Position numbers and translations under genes: made by a program. Positions 18,638 to 29,007 of a DNA stretch of 64,000 bases are shown in pieces (positions within the stretch are counted from its first letter, which is position 1; each line of letters begins with the position of its first letter). Location of the stretch: assembly GCF_003438075.1 (NCBI RefSeq), contig NZ_QSTA01000001.1:310001-374000 (forward strand), given 5' to 3'. Under the pieces are notes generated by a model. That model was given only the letters and a program-made list of their open reading frames with translations. It ran no database searches and was not told the origin of the DNA. This stretch comes from Eubacterium sp. OM08-24 (GTDB lineage: Bacteria; Bacillota; Clostridia; Oscillospirales; Acutalibacteraceae).

Positions 18638-20285
18638 AGATAGAGCGGTTGCTATAACTATAGATAAGTCACTTATTCAAGAGGAAACCGAGGAAGAAAT
18701 CAAGACAAGAGTTCCCGGCACATTTAGCGATAATATACGCTTCTTGTGGATAAAAAAAGATAACTGTGAGGAGATAAATAATGCTAAGACAATATTAACC
18801 TCACTCAATGAAAACAGTACTTATATGCTATATGACCGGTTCGGGAATATAGCCGAAAATATATCCGGAAAGCAACTATATGAAGCTCACTACGATCCGG
18901 TATCCGAAAAAAATATATCCGATAAAGATAGAGTTACACTTGTTCAAGATATGAACACTTTAGGTTATGAATTCGTGCAGGTTGAAGGTTATTCGGATGA
19001 TTTCCTTATGTGGAAATCAAAAGATGAAGTCGATACAAAAAATGCTTTTGGCTTTGATGGGTGGGAAGCTGTGAGAGAATTTGTCAATAATGTACATACT
19101 CTGATGAACAATTATACTGTTCAAGTATTACAAGACAGGATAAATAAAGATTACAGCGTAATTGACTATGGCTCATTTGATGATAGAGAAATTCAGACAG
19201 CAATTAAGAATTACTCGCAACAAAAAGCTAAAAATAATGACATCACATATACCAAAGTCCAAACTGAATATGATAAATCAGAGCCGGATAACAGTATCAA
19301 TATAGAAAATCCGATACTTGCATCCTTTTATGATAAGTACAATCAGAAAATTGCAAAATTTGAGGATAAAAATACAAATCTTAATGCCAAAATCAACAAA
19401 CTCAATCATAAGATTACTAAGGCAACAGAGTTTGTTGAGGTTATCTCGGCTCTTGAACAGGTTATTCCTAAAACTATTTTTACTGTATTAAATCTTATTT
19501 CTCAAGAGAAACAAGAAAAAATTGCGAATATGCAATCAAAACTATCTAAACACGAAAGCCGTATTGCTGATAACAATAAGAAAATTCATAAGTATGAAAG
19601 TAAGATTACTTTATGTAAAAAAATTAATACATTTCTCACTAATATGAAAACGCAAGACGGCAGAAAAGAAAACTTTATCAACGGTGTTCAGGAATTCAGA
19701 AGTATTGCAATCCGAAATGCTTCTGAAAAATTTGATGTAACTCAGGAAAAACTCAATAAAGCTATGTCTGAATATGGTAGAACACATTTTGCATCTGAAA
19801 AGCTAAAGCTTCAAAAGCAAATTAATAATCTTGCAAATAAGAAGGACAAGCTTCGTGACAAACTGATTGCTCTTGATGCACTCGTTGATAAATTCGATAC
19901 AATTAATAAAATGTCTGAACAAAAAATCGAAAATGTTATTGAGCAGAGTTGTGACAATATTGTATCTGACCTTACCGGCAAAAAAGCTGTAAAAGCAGAA
20001 ACTGTTGTAAATGCTTGCAGTAAAGCTATTGACTCCGCAAGCATAGCTAAAGAAAAAGACAATTACCTAAAAAACGCAGAAATGTCTGTTGAAGATGATT
20101 ATGACAGCATTGACGGAATCATAAACAACGGCAATAAACAGCAAGAATATGAAAAGCTGAAAAAGCCTGAACGCAAATCGCCACTGTCAAGGAGTCAACT
20201 CAAGAAAAATGCTGAAACAATTGCACATAATGAGCAACAGCAAAAAACTAACGATAAGACAAAAAACCACGGACAGGAAATATAA
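18627..20285 (+). CDS. DUF4316-containing coiled-coil protein with the shared tail
   Basis: The protein has 552 residues. The N-terminal part (1-190) resembles YodL-like proteins of Tn1549-type ICEs. A long coiled coil occupies about 245-420. The DUF4316 signature AEMSVEDDYDSIDGIINNG starts near residue 484. From residue 517 it ends in the LSRSQL-x-x-NA-x-x-IA tail also seen on the CptN-like and VapD-like proteins. The start is ATG 18627 after AGGAGG. It overlaps the sortase gene by 11 bases. The molecular role is unknown. Confidence 0.75.
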   Translation: MPDKDRAVAITIDKSLIQEETEEEIKTRVPGTFSDNIRFLWIKKDNCEEINNAKTILTSLNENSTYMLYDRFGNIAENISGKQLYEAHYDPVSEKNISDKDRVTLVQDMNTLGYEFVQVEGYSDDFLMWKSKDEVDTKNAFGFDGWEAVREFVNNVHTLMNNYTVQVLQDRINKDYSVIDYGSFDDREIQTAIKNYSQQKAKNNDITYTKVQTEYDKSEPDNSINIENPILASFYDKYNQKIAKFEDKNTNLNAKINKLNHKITKATEFVEVISALEQVIPKTIFTVLNLISQEKQEKIANMQSKLSKHESRIADNNKKIHKYESKITLCKKINTFLTNMKTQDGRKENFINGVQEFRSIAIRNASEKFDVTQEKLNKAMSEYGRTHFASEKLKLQKQINNLANKKDKLRDKLIALDALVDKFDTINKMSEQKIENVIEQSCDNIVSDLTGKKAVKAETVVNACSKAIDSASIAKEKDNYLKNAEMSVEDDYDSIDGIINNGNKQQEYEKLKKPERKSPLSRSQLKKNAETIAHNEQQQKTNDKTKNHGQEI

Positions 20286-20292
20286 ATACTGA

Positions 20293-20325
20293 GCCTTGTG
20301 CCGTAAATCGCACAAGGCTTTTGTT
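20293..20325 (+). terminator. Terminator between the pilus operon and the methylase-helicase gene
   Basis: GCCTTGTGC/GCACAAGGC 9-bp stem with an 8-base loop and a TTTTGTT tail. It lies 15 bases upstream of the 20340 start, so it may be partly read through. Confidence 0.75.
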
Positions 20326-20339
20326 ATAGAGGTAATAAT

Positions 20340-23300
20340 ATGATTGAATTATTTGGCAATTCTATTTGGAATAATAACACTCCAAACACCGATAAGAAAG
20401 TTATTATTGCAGATGAAAAAGAACTAAAGAAAATTGAGCAAAGCATAAATAATGCAGGATTAAATTACTGTGCTTACATACGAAAAGGCAATGCTTATAT
20501 AGCAGTAAACAAAAACGATGTTGAAAACATACATAAACTTAATATTAATATAAAGGCTGTAAGCAACTCAAATAATAAGCCTTATAAACCAAACAAAATA
20601 ATTGGAAATACACCATTTAAAAACATCAATAATAAATACTATCAAAAATATAGTGCTGACATTGCTTACGCTGTTGCTTATAGGCTTGATGAACTGAATA
20701 TACCCTTTTCAGGTAAGCTGTACGATGTATATAACTCTGTTACAATTACCATTGACAAGGCTTATGTTGAACAAATTCAAAGTATAGCAAAAGAGATAAC
20801 TGAACAGAGAAGTTTAATTACTAACAGTAACGGCAAAATTACAAATGCAATCAAAGATGCGGTTAAAAAACTTAATTATTCTGAAGAACAGCTTAAGTCA
20901 ATAAATAAAGCAGAAAATCTTTTATTAGACAGAATTGATGATGAAAATTTATTATCTGCTTTTGATGCAATGTTTGAAGGCACTAACAAATATAGTGCTG
21001 ATGACATAGCTAAATTATCCGATGAGTTTGTAAAAATCTTTGAAAACTTACACGGATTAGAATGTGTATTTGCAAGCAGAAATGATTTTAATGGTCTGAA
21101 AAAAGAGTTTGACCAAAATATCTTGTTTGAAAAATATACTCAAGATAAAGGCTTTTCGTCAGAACAGGAAAAAGTAATTAAGAATATGATTGATAAAAAC
21201 ATGGACTCTGTTCTTGATATTCTTGATTTTACTTTTTCGGTTTCTGAAATGGAAGATATGTACTTAGCATATCAGCAAGGTGATTATGACAAATTAATTA
21301 ACATTGTTGCAAATGTTAAGAATATAACAAGAATTGAGATTGAAGGCGAAATTGAAAGTGGTACATATATTACAACTATTCCCGATTATGACAGTCTTAA
21401 AAGAGAGTTATTCTATCACGATCCTGATACAGAAAGGATAACGCATATATATTTTAATCCTGATTCTGTTTCAGGTGGTCAATTCGTAATATCTGATATT
21501 AACTACGACCAAATTGTAAGTGCTGTTGAAAAATACTCAAATGATCCCGAAGCCTTTTTTGATTATCTTGATTCTGTAAGTAATCAAACACTTGCTGATG
21601 TTGGTAGTGATTATTTTCGTGATACATACGAAGAATTTTATAGTAATGAACATATAGCCGAAGGCTTTTCTAAAGAAGTAATAGAACAGCTTACTAATAT
21701 TGCTACAGTAAATTATACTGTTCCAGATAAAACAGATTATTACAAATCTTATTTTGAGCCGGAGGAAATAGCGGAAAGAGCAGGCTTGCGTAACAAAGCA
21801 CAGGAAGTTGCAAAGCAAAATAATTTGCCTTTTTACGATAAATTCAGTATGGGTTTCGAAGATGATTTCGATACGGCAGTTTATGACGGAAGTATGTCAG
21901 CTGATGATTATGAAAAATTACAGCAAGCTGACATCGAACCAAAAGCCGACCGTCCAACAATTACTTGTGATTGGAGCGAAAGTCAGGTGTTTGAGAACGG
22001 CAAGACTTATTCGGTTGCCGAATTTGATACGCTTATGAAAAATGCCGATGACGAATGGGTTGAGCAAAGACAGCTTGAAATTGAGGAATACGGCAGCGAA
22101 AATGCGGTTGCAGAAGCATACAGAAACGGTGAACTTGACAATATTCATCTTGGTTATGAAAAAACGAAATTTATTATTAATATGCCGAACGGTACGAAAT
22201 ACACCGAACGGCAGGACATCGGGGACGGCATAGGTGGAGTTATCGATTTTTTGAAACAGTATCCACAGTATAGCGGTGTTGTGAAAGTGCTTGAAGCTGA
22301 TATAGAATTTGACAAAAATGACGGAAAATCAGTAGGATTGGTTGAAACAAAAGAAATATACAATGCAACCGAAACGAAAGGCATTGATGTTGAAAATACT
22401 GAAACACAATACTTTGCAGAAATAAACAACCTCCAAAAAGGAGATGTAATCTATATTGATGAAACAGAATTTGCAGTTGAAACTATTGGAAACTTTGATA
22501 TACAACTTCGTGACTTATCTTCTTCATTCCCTGTTTTCAGAGCTGAAAGTAAAGAAAATCTCAATAGACTTTTAGCGTCTAAGACTGCTTATTTTCCTGC
22601 CAAGACTCAAGATGAAAATGAAGTTACCCAAAACATAGAAACAGAACAGCCTACACTGTTTGATTTTGATAACGGCGATACTCTATTCTCTGATGCAGCA
22701 CATACAACTGTAGAGAAAGGCAAAAATTATGTAATGGAAGATAGAGAAACTGTTACAGGAGCAAAGACAAAGTTTAAAAATAATATAACGGCAATCAGAA
22801 TATTAAAAACTCTTGAAAGTGAAAATCGTAAAGCAACTGTTGCAGAGCAAAGGCAACTTTCCCTTTATACCGGTTGGGGTGGTCTTGCAAATGCTTTTGA
22901 GCCTGACAATGATAAATGGAAAAATGAGTATTTAGAACTAAAAAATCTGCTTACTGATGATGAATATACTGCTGCAAGGTCATCAGTACTTGATGCGTTT
23001 TATACAGACAGCACAATAATTGACAGTATATACAAGGTTATTCAAAATGCAGGACTTGAAAGCGGAAATATTCTCGAGCCTGCTATGGGCATTGGCAATT
23101 TCTTTGGTCGCTTGCCTGCAGATTTAAGAGGTAAAGTAAATCTGTACGGTGTTGAAAAAGACAGCTTGTCAGGAAGAATAGCTCAAAAGCTATATCCGCA
23201 AGCTAATATCACTATTGACGGATTTGAAAACACTCATTTCAATGACAACAGCTTCGATGTTGCAATCGGTAATATTCCATTTGGAGATTTTGGAGTAAAT

Positions 23301-26300
23301 GATAAAAAGTATAACTCTCAAAACCTAAAAATTCACGATTATTTCTTTTTGAAATCACTTGATAAAGTGCGTGACGGTGGTATCATTGCTTTCGTAACCT
23401 CTAAAGGTACGCTTGATAAGAAGGACAGCTCATTTCGCAGAGAGTTAGCAAACAGAGCGGATTTAGTTGGAGCAATCAGATTACCAAATAATGCTTTTAA
23501 GTCTGCCGGTACAGAAGTTACATCAGATATTATATTCCTAAAAAAGCGTTCTGAACCGCCCATAGTAGAACCAACTTGGGTAAGCATAGGTCAGACAGCT
23601 GACGGATTGCCTGTAAACAATTATTTTGTAAAGCACCCTGAAATGGTGCTTGGTGAAATTGTTGAGGGTAATAAAATGTACGGCAGAACAGACGATACAA
23701 TGTGTGTGCCATTCGATGACGGAAGAACGCTATCAGATTTACTTGCAATAGCAGTTAATAATATCAGCTTTACTTATACACCGCATAAAGATAAGCTAAT
23801 ACCATTGGCTGAAAAGTCTGATGAAATTATATTACCTCAGGGTATTCGTGCCGAAAGTTATTTTAAGAGCAATAATGATATTTATTTTTATGGAAGTAAC
23901 AACGAGAGTGAGTTAATAACAATTCCTTGTTCAGAATTACTTGACAAAAAATATACTGCCAAAAATATAAGCCGTATATCAAAATATATACAGCTTAGGG
24001 ATACATTGCGTGAATTACTCGATGTGCAGCAATACGAAGGCAATGATGATAAAGTTGTTCAATTACAGGAAAAGCTCAATACATTATATGACGATTATTA
24101 TATAAGATATGGTCTTTTGCATAACAATTATAATCGTAATATTCTTGGCTTTGATGGTGCATATCAGCTTGTAGCTTCGCTTGAAAAAAGTTATGATAAG
24201 AGCAAATTAATTGAAAAATCTGATATCTTCACTCAGCGTGTGAATGTACCTAAAACAGCTATTGAGCATATAGATACCGCATCGGAAGCTCTCGCAATAT
24301 CAATTGCTGAAAAAGGCATTATTGACTTTGCTTATATGAGCAGTTTGACAGATATACCTGAAGAAAATCTAAGGATAAATTTATGTGCAAACGGAGAGAT
24401 ATTTGCTGTACCTGAGTTATCAAACAAGGATAACATTGTGTACCAAACGGCATCTGAATATTTGTCAGGCGATATTTATGCCAAACTTGATATGGCTAAT
24501 TTAAGTGCAAGAGATAATGATATTTATCGTTCAAATATAATTGCACTTGAGAAAGCAAAGCCAAAACCATTAAAAGCCGCTGACATTGATGTAAGTATCG
24601 GTGCAACATGGATATCTCCAAAGTATTATGAACAATTTATGTATGAGATTTTTAAGACACCTGAAGAAAATCGTTCAGATTATGCACCTAAATATTATTG
24701 GCAAAAAGATGGTAAGAAGATTGAAGTAGAATATTCAGCTTATTCCGGCAGATGGAGCATTAGTAATAAATCTATTGACAAGTCTGTCACCGTAACTAAA
24801 ACTTATGGTGCCCACGGCTATTCGGGTTATGCTATATTTCAATCAGCATTAAATCTCACTGAACCAAAGGTATATAAAATTAAACTCGATGAATTTGGCA
24901 GACCGATATTTGATAAAAACCATAAACCCATAAGTGAGCTTGATGTGCCTGCAACGCAAGTAGTACAACAAAAAGCAAACGCAATACGCAGAGAATTTAA
25001 AAACTGGATATTTAAAGATGCTGACAGGCGAAAAGATATTCTTGATACATATAACAGAACTTTTAATTGTATTAAACCTCGTCAATATGATGGTTCACAT
25101 CTTACTTTTCCGGGTATGAATTCTAACATTGAACTTCACGAGCATCAGAAAAATGCAATTGCTCACGCAATATTCGGTTGTAATACGCTATTCGCACATT
25201 CTGTCGGGGCGGGAAAAACTTTTGAAATGATTGCAACAGCAATGGAGTGTAAAAGGCTTGGATTGTGTCATAAATCCCTTTTTGCTGTTCCAAATCACCT
25301 TACTGAGCAAGTAGGTGACGATTTTCTTAAGTTGTATCCAAACGCAAATATTCTTGTTGCTACAAAGGATGATTTCAAGACTGAAAACCGCAAAAAACTT
25401 ATGAGTAAAATTGCAACAGGCAATTATGATGCTGTGATTATTGGACATACTCAGCTTAAAATGCTGCCGTTGTCACCTGAAAGGCAACAAGCAATATATC
25501 AAGAGCAGATTGATAATATAATCAAAGGTATTGCAGAACTAAAGGCACAGGACGGCAGTAATTTTAAAATCAAAGATATGGAGCGTACGAAAAAGAGCCT
25601 TGAAAAGCAGCTTACTAAATTACAGTCGGCTAAAAAGGACAACTCCATATATTTTGAAGAGCTTGGAATAGACAAGCTCTTCATTGATGAAGCACACGAA
25701 TTTAAGAACTTATTTTGTACTACGAAATTGCAGAATGTATCAGGTATATCTTCAAGAGCATCTCAAAGAGCAACAGAACTTTTTGCAAAGTGTCGCTATC
25801 TTGATGATAAGACCGGTGGAAAAGGTGTTGTGTTTGCAACAGGTACGCCTATTTCAAATAGCGTGACTGAGTTGCATACAATGATGAGATACTTAAATTA
25901 TGATTTTCTTGCGAGCCATAATAATATGCAAAACTTCGATAATTGGGTATCAACATTTGGTGTGCAGAAAAAAGAGTATGAGCTTGCTCCTGCCGGCAAC
26001 AAGTTTAGAGAACGCACAAGAATTGCAGAATATTCTAATTTGCCTGAACTGATGTCTATGTTTAAGTTAATAGCAGATGTTCGCACATCGGATACATTAA
26101 ATCTTAATGTACCTAAATGTGAAATGCACATAGTAGATGTTGAACCGACCGAATTGCAGGAAGAGCTTGTTAATGAACTATCAGACAGAGCTGATGAGGT
26201 CAATAACGGCTCCGTAGATCCGTCACAGGATAATATGCTCAAAATTACCGGTGACGGCAGAAAGCTCGGACTTGACCCTCGACTTATCGATGCAGAATTT

Positions 26301-27749
26301 GAAGATAATCCCGGTACAAAGTTAAATGTGTGTGTTAATAATGTTTTTGACATTTATGAGAAAACCACTGATAAAAAACTTACGCAAATTATATTCTGTG
26401 ATTTAGGTGTTCCGGGCAAAGGTGTAAATGTTGATGCAGACAGCAAAGACGAGGATACAAAGAGTGTTACAGAAATTGACTCTCTCGAAGAATCAGGCAA
26501 ATTCTGCGTGTATGACGATATTAAAGATAAACTTATTGCTAAGGGTGTATCGCCACAAGAGATAGCGTTTATTCACGATGCTAAGAATGAAAAGCAAAAA
26601 TCTGAGCTTTTTGCAAAAGTACGAAGTGGCGAGGTTCGCATACTCTTAGGTTCTACTGGCAAAATGGGCACAGGAACAAATGTGCAGGATAGAATTATTG
26701 CCCTACACGATTTGGATGTACCTTGGCGACCTTCTGACCTCGAACAAAGACGAGGAAGAATGGTAAGGCAAGGTAATATTAACGAAAAAGTGCATCTCTA
26801 TCGCTATGTAACGAAAGGCACTTTTGATGCTTATTCGTATCAGCTGCTTGAAAAGAAGCAGAAATTCATAAGTCAAATTATGACATCAAAAGCTCCTGCA
26901 CGAAAATGTACTGATGTTGACCAAGCTGCGTTATCGTATTCGGAAATCAAAGCACTTTGCACCGGTGATGAGCGTATAAGAGAGAAACTCACACTTGAAA
27001 ACAGAGTAAAAGAACTTACAGCGTATAAATCTGAATATGATAATACCCGTTATGAGCTTGAGGACAAAGTAAACGCTTATCCTGAGCAAAGAAAAGATTT
27101 GCTCTGCACGATTGGTAATATCCAAAAAGATATTGATAAGTTAAATGCATTGCCTAAAGATGATGAAGGCTCGATTGTTTATACATATAATTTTGGAGAT
27201 GCAGCTTATACCAACTCGGAAGAAGATAGAAAATCCGCAGCTAAAGCTCTTGGAGCTTTTGTAGCATTATCAAGGCAGCACCGAAATGAAACCATTAAAG
27301 TAGGTGATATTTCAGGATATGAGGTTGAAATAATCAATAAAGGCTTGATTGTTGATGATATTACTGCGAGATTAGGCAACGGAAAATACAAGGTTAATTT
27401 TGGTAGTCTTAATATTCACAATCTTTCTAAACTTGAAAATCTGTTTACAAAATTCAATGAATTTCTGTCTAATGCTAAAAAAGAATTGAATCGAATTGAT
27501 TATGATTACAATTCAGCAAAAGAAATGCTTACAAAACCCTTTGAATTTGAACAGGAACTTACAGAAAAGACGAACAGATTAGCTGAATTAACCACAGCTT
27601 TGAATATTGACCTTGCTCAGCGACAGAATGTATCTTCAGAACGAAAAACTTGCTATTTTAGCAAGAACTCTATTTTGCACAGGACAAAAAATAAAATTGC
27701 TCCGGAACAAAATAAACCTGAAATAAAAAGGAGTGCACCTGAACTATGA
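20340..27749 (+). CDS. Large polyvalent protein: N6-adenine methylase plus SNF2-type helicase
   Basis: The protein has 2469 residues. The N-terminal 800 residues hold large-polyvalent-protein-type modules, including an LPD25-like segment around 545-660. The DNA methylase part has motif I EPAMGIGNF (about 912) and a motif IV variant GNIPFG (about 977). The superfamily II helicase has SVGAGKT (about 1620), DEAH (about 1781) and motif VI QRRGRMVRQG (about 2134). A coiled-coil end follows. Giant proteins of this kind are hallmarks of Tn1549-like ICEs and are thought to protect incoming DNA. The stop overlaps the macro-domain gene by 4 bases. Confidence 0.9.
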   Translation: MIELFGNSIWNNNTPNTDKKVIIADEKELKKIEQSINNAGLNYCAYIRKGNAYIAVNKNDVENIHKLNINIKAVSNSNNKPYKPNKIIGNTPFKNINNKYYQKYSADIAYAVAYRLDELNIPFSGKLYDVYNSVTITIDKAYVEQIQSIAKEITEQRSLITNSNGKITNAIKDAVKKLNYSEEQLKSINKAENLLLDRIDDENLLSAFDAMFEGTNKYSADDIAKLSDEFVKIFENLHGLECVFASRNDFNGLKKEFDQNILFEKYTQDKGFSSEQEKVIKNMIDKNMDSVLDILDFTFSVSEMEDMYLAYQQGDYDKLINIVANVKNITRIEIEGEIESGTYITTIPDYDSLKRELFYHDPDTERITHIYFNPDSVSGGQFVISDINYDQIVSAVEKYSNDPEAFFDYLDSVSNQTLADVGSDYFRDTYEEFYSNEHIAEGFSKEVIEQLTNIATVNYTVPDKTDYYKSYFEPEEIAERAGLRNKAQEVAKQNNLPFYDKFSMGFEDDFDTAVYDGSMSADDYEKLQQADIEPKADRPTITCDWSESQVFENGKTYSVAEFDTLMKNADDEWVEQRQLEIEEYGSENAVAEAYRNGELDNIHLGYEKTKFIINMPNGTKYTERQDIGDGIGGVIDFLKQYPQYSGVVKVLEADIEFDKNDGKSVGLVETKEIYNATETKGIDVENTETQYFAEINNLQKGDVIYIDETEFAVETIGNFDIQLRDLSSSFPVFRAESKENLNRLLASKTAYFPAKTQDENEVTQNIETEQPTLFDFDNGDTLFSDAAHTTVEKGKNYVMEDRETVTGAKTKFKNNITAIRILKTLESENRKATVAEQRQLSLYTGWGGLANAFEPDNDKWKNEYLELKNLLTDDEYTAARSSVLDAFYTDSTIIDSIYKVIQNAGLESGNILEPAMGIGNFFGRLPADLRGKVNLYGVEKDSLSGRIAQKLYPQANITIDGFENTHFNDNSFDVAIGNIPFGDFGVNDKKYNSQNLKIHDYFFLKSLDKVRDGGIIAFVTSKGTLDKKDSSFRRELANRADLVGAIRLPNNAFKSAGTEVTSDIIFLKKRSEPPIVEPTWVSIGQTADGLPVNNYFVKHPEMVLGEIVEGNKMYGRTDDTMCVPFDDGRTLSDLLAIAVNNISFTYTPHKDKLIPLAEKSDEIILPQGIRAESYFKSNNDIYFYGSNNESELITIPCSELLDKKYTAKNISRISKYIQLRDTLRELLDVQQYEGNDDKVVQLQEKLNTLYDDYYIRYGLLHNNYNRNILGFDGAYQLVASLEKSYDKSKLIEKSDIFTQRVNVPKTAIEHIDTASEALAISIAEKGIIDFAYMSSLTDIPEENLRINLCANGEIFAVPELSNKDNIVYQTASEYLSGDIYAKLDMANLSARDNDIYRSNIIALEKAKPKPLKAADIDVSIGATWISPKYYEQFMYEIFKTPEENRSDYAPKYYWQKDGKKIEVEYSAYSGRWSISNKSIDKSVTVTKTYGAHGYSGYAIFQSALNLTEPKVYKIKLDEFGRPIFDKNHKPISELDVPATQVVQQKANAIRREFKNWIFKDADRRKDILDTYNRTFNCIKPRQYDGSHLTFPGMNSNIELHEHQKNAIAHAIFGCNTLFAHSVGAGKTFEMIATAMECKRLGLCHKSLFAVPNHLTEQVGDDFLKLYPNANILVATKDDFKTENRKKLMSKIATGNYDAVIIGHTQLKMLPLSPERQQAIYQEQIDNIIKGIAELKAQDGSNFKIKDMERTKKSLEKQLTKLQSAKKDNSIYFEELGIDKLFIDEAHEFKNLFCTTKLQNVSGISSRASQRATELFAKCRYLDDKTGGKGVVFATGTPISNSVTELHTMMRYLNYDFLASHNNMQNFDNWVSTFGVQKKEYELAPAGNKFRERTRIAEYSNLPELMSMFKLIADVRTSDTLNLNVPKCEMHIVDVEPTELQEELVNELSDRADEVNNGSVDPSQDNMLKITGDGRKLGLDPRLIDAEFEDNPGTKLNVCVNNVFDIYEKTTDKKLTQIIFCDLGVPGKGVNVDADSKDEDTKSVTEIDSLEESGKFCVYDDIKDKLIAKGVSPQEIAFIHDAKNEKQKSELFAKVRSGEVRILLGSTGKMGTGTNVQDRIIALHDLDVPWRPSDLEQRRGRMVRQGNINEKVHLYRYVTKGTFDAYSYQLLEKKQKFISQIMTSKAPARKCTDVDQAALSYSEIKALCTGDERIREKLTLENRVKELTAYKSEYDNTRYELEDKVNAYPEQRKDLLCTIGNIQKDIDKLNALPKDDEGSIVYTYNFGDAAYTNSEEDRKSAAKALGAFVALSRQHRNETIKVGDISGYEVEIINKGLIVDDITARLGNGKYKVNFGSLNIHNLSKLENLFTKFNEFLSNAKKELNRIDYDYNSAKEMLTKPFEFEQELTEKTNRLAELTTALNIDLAQRQNVSSERKTCYFSKNSILHRTKNKIAPEQNKPEIKRSAPEL

Positions 27750-28231
27750 TAATTTACGCAAAAGGAGATATAACAAAGTTTGATGTAGATGCAATTGTAA
27801 ATGCAGCCAACGGCTTTGGATATATGGGAGGTAAAAGATGTGTTACAGAACTACATAGAGGAGTTGCAGAGAGCATACAATTTGCATCTAAAGGAGCTGT
27901 TGAACAACTTGCAAGAGCAAAATGTAAAACGCAACCTTTTTTCAGCTATGCACCGGGAGATGTTTTTGTGACCGATGCTCCTAACTTGGTATGTAGAAAA
28001 GTAATACACGCAGTTACTATGCGTTCTCCCGGAAGTAAAGCAAAAATTTCAAATATAATAAAGCTAATTCCCAAAATTATAGCAACAGCTGAACACCTTA
28101 ATATAGAATCAGTAGCTGTCCCCTTGCTTGGGTGTGGAACAGGCAGACTTGATACAAAAGTTGTTCAAGAATTATTAGCTGATAATCTTATAAGTGATAA
28201 AGTGACTTTTTATATTGTTGTTTCACTTTAA
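27746..28231 (+). CDS. Macro-domain protein (ADP-ribose binding/hydrolase type)
   Basis: The protein has 161 residues and is a single macro domain. It shows GDIT, VDAIVNAAN (about 15-23), a shortened glycine loop (YMGGKRC), then VPLLGCGTGRLD near the C-terminus. Macro domains bind ADP-ribose, and many remove it from proteins or DNA. Translation is coupled (ATGA) to the methylase-helicase, suggesting a joint role such as countering host ADP-ribosylation defences. The usual GGGVxxAIH loop is altered, so activity is uncertain. Confidence 0.82.
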   Translation: MIIYAKGDITKFDVDAIVNAANGFGYMGGKRCVTELHRGVAESIQFASKGAVEQLARAKCKTQPFFSYAPGDVFVTDAPNLVCRKVIHAVTMRSPGSKAKISNIIKLIPKIIATAEHLNIESVAVPLLGCGTGRLDTKVVQELLADNLISDKVTFYIVVSL

Positions 28232-28290
28232 AATTAGTTATAGAGTGATTTTTCAATGAGTCAACTAAATTATATAATTTAAAAAAAGTA

Positions 28291-28326
28291 AAGGCAGATA
28301 GCACCTTTTACGGTGTTATCTGCCTT
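28291..28326. terminator. Bidirectional terminator between convergent ICE operons
   Basis: AAGGCAGATA-G-CACC / GGTG-T-TATCTGCCTT forms a stem of about 14 pairs. It is flanked by an A-run on the left and TTTT on the right, so it works on both strands. It closes the plus-strand operon ending at 28231 and the minus-strand operon ending at 28337. Confidence 0.88.
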
Positions 28327-28336
28327 TTAGTTTTAA

Positions 28337-28522
28337 CTACTTTGCTTCACCAATAATAAATTCAGTTCCCTTACCGCTATTACCAAGAGTAAGGTTATTT
28401 GATATAGGTGCAATTGTATTTGTTTCAAAATTTTCTTTCGTTAATAAAGAAAAATTTTTAATAGAATCATTCTTTGAGTCCGCAACGATAAAAAAATCCT
28501 TGCTATCATATTTTTTACGCAT
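28337..28522 (-). CDS. Small protein, unknown
   Basis: The protein has 61 residues, with a charged N-terminus and a neutral Asn/Gly-rich C-terminus. AAAGGTGAT lies 5 bases before the ATG. It is the last gene of the minus-strand operon, just before the shared terminator. No family or motif was recognised. Confidence 0.5.
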   Translation of the reverse strand: MRKKYDSKDFFIVADSKNDSIKNFSLLTKENFETNTIAPISNNLTLGNSGKGTEFIIGEAK

Positions 28523-28552
28523 TTATTATCACCTTTAATTTTTTTATATGAG

Positions 28553-28987
28553 CTATATAAAAATATATTCGTGATTTTTAATCATTGAAAAATCCACCAA
28601 GCGTAAACACTCATATTCTTTAACAATGAGCTTTGAGGGATTGCTATTTGCTAAGTCAATTGAAGTAATAGCTCCGTCTTTTCTTTTATCTCTTTTATCT
28701 TCAACTCTTGCACTGTGTACCTCAGTTTTATTAGTAGTATATACATACGATTCTTCATTGTTGTCGCTGATAACTTTTTTGAATTCTGTTATTTCATATG
28801 TTGTACTTTTTTTGTCACTAATAGCAATAGGTGGTATATATTCACTTGCAAGTAATGAAAAAAACATTATAACACATATTACCATTAGAGTAATTAGAGT
28901 TCCATTACTCACATCACCATATCTTTTAATATTTATTGCTATCACTAACAGTATAACAGGTATTATAGCAATGCCTAACCAAATCAT
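28553..28987 (-). CDS. Membrane protein with two N-terminal TM segments
   Basis: The protein has 144 residues. Hydrophobic segments at about 2-19 and 31-48 are followed by a polar domain of about 90 residues, mostly beta-prone and Lys/Asp-rich. AAGGAGGAG precedes the ATG. It belongs to the string of small membrane proteins after the exonuclease gene. No family was recognised. Confidence 0.6.
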   Translation of the reverse strand: MIWLGIAIIPVILLVIAINIKRYGDVSNGTLITLMVICVIMFFSLLASEYIPPIAISDKKSTTYEITEFKKVISDNNEESYVYTTNKTEVHSARVEDKRDKRKDGAITSIDLANSNPSKLIVKEYECLRLVDFSMIKNHEYIFI

Positions 28988-29007
28988 TATAACTCCTCCT
29001 TATAATT

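Noticed and set aside
25898..26353. 151-codon minus-strand frame inside the methylase-helicase gene
   Set aside because: Shadow frame over the conserved helicase region, with no binding site.
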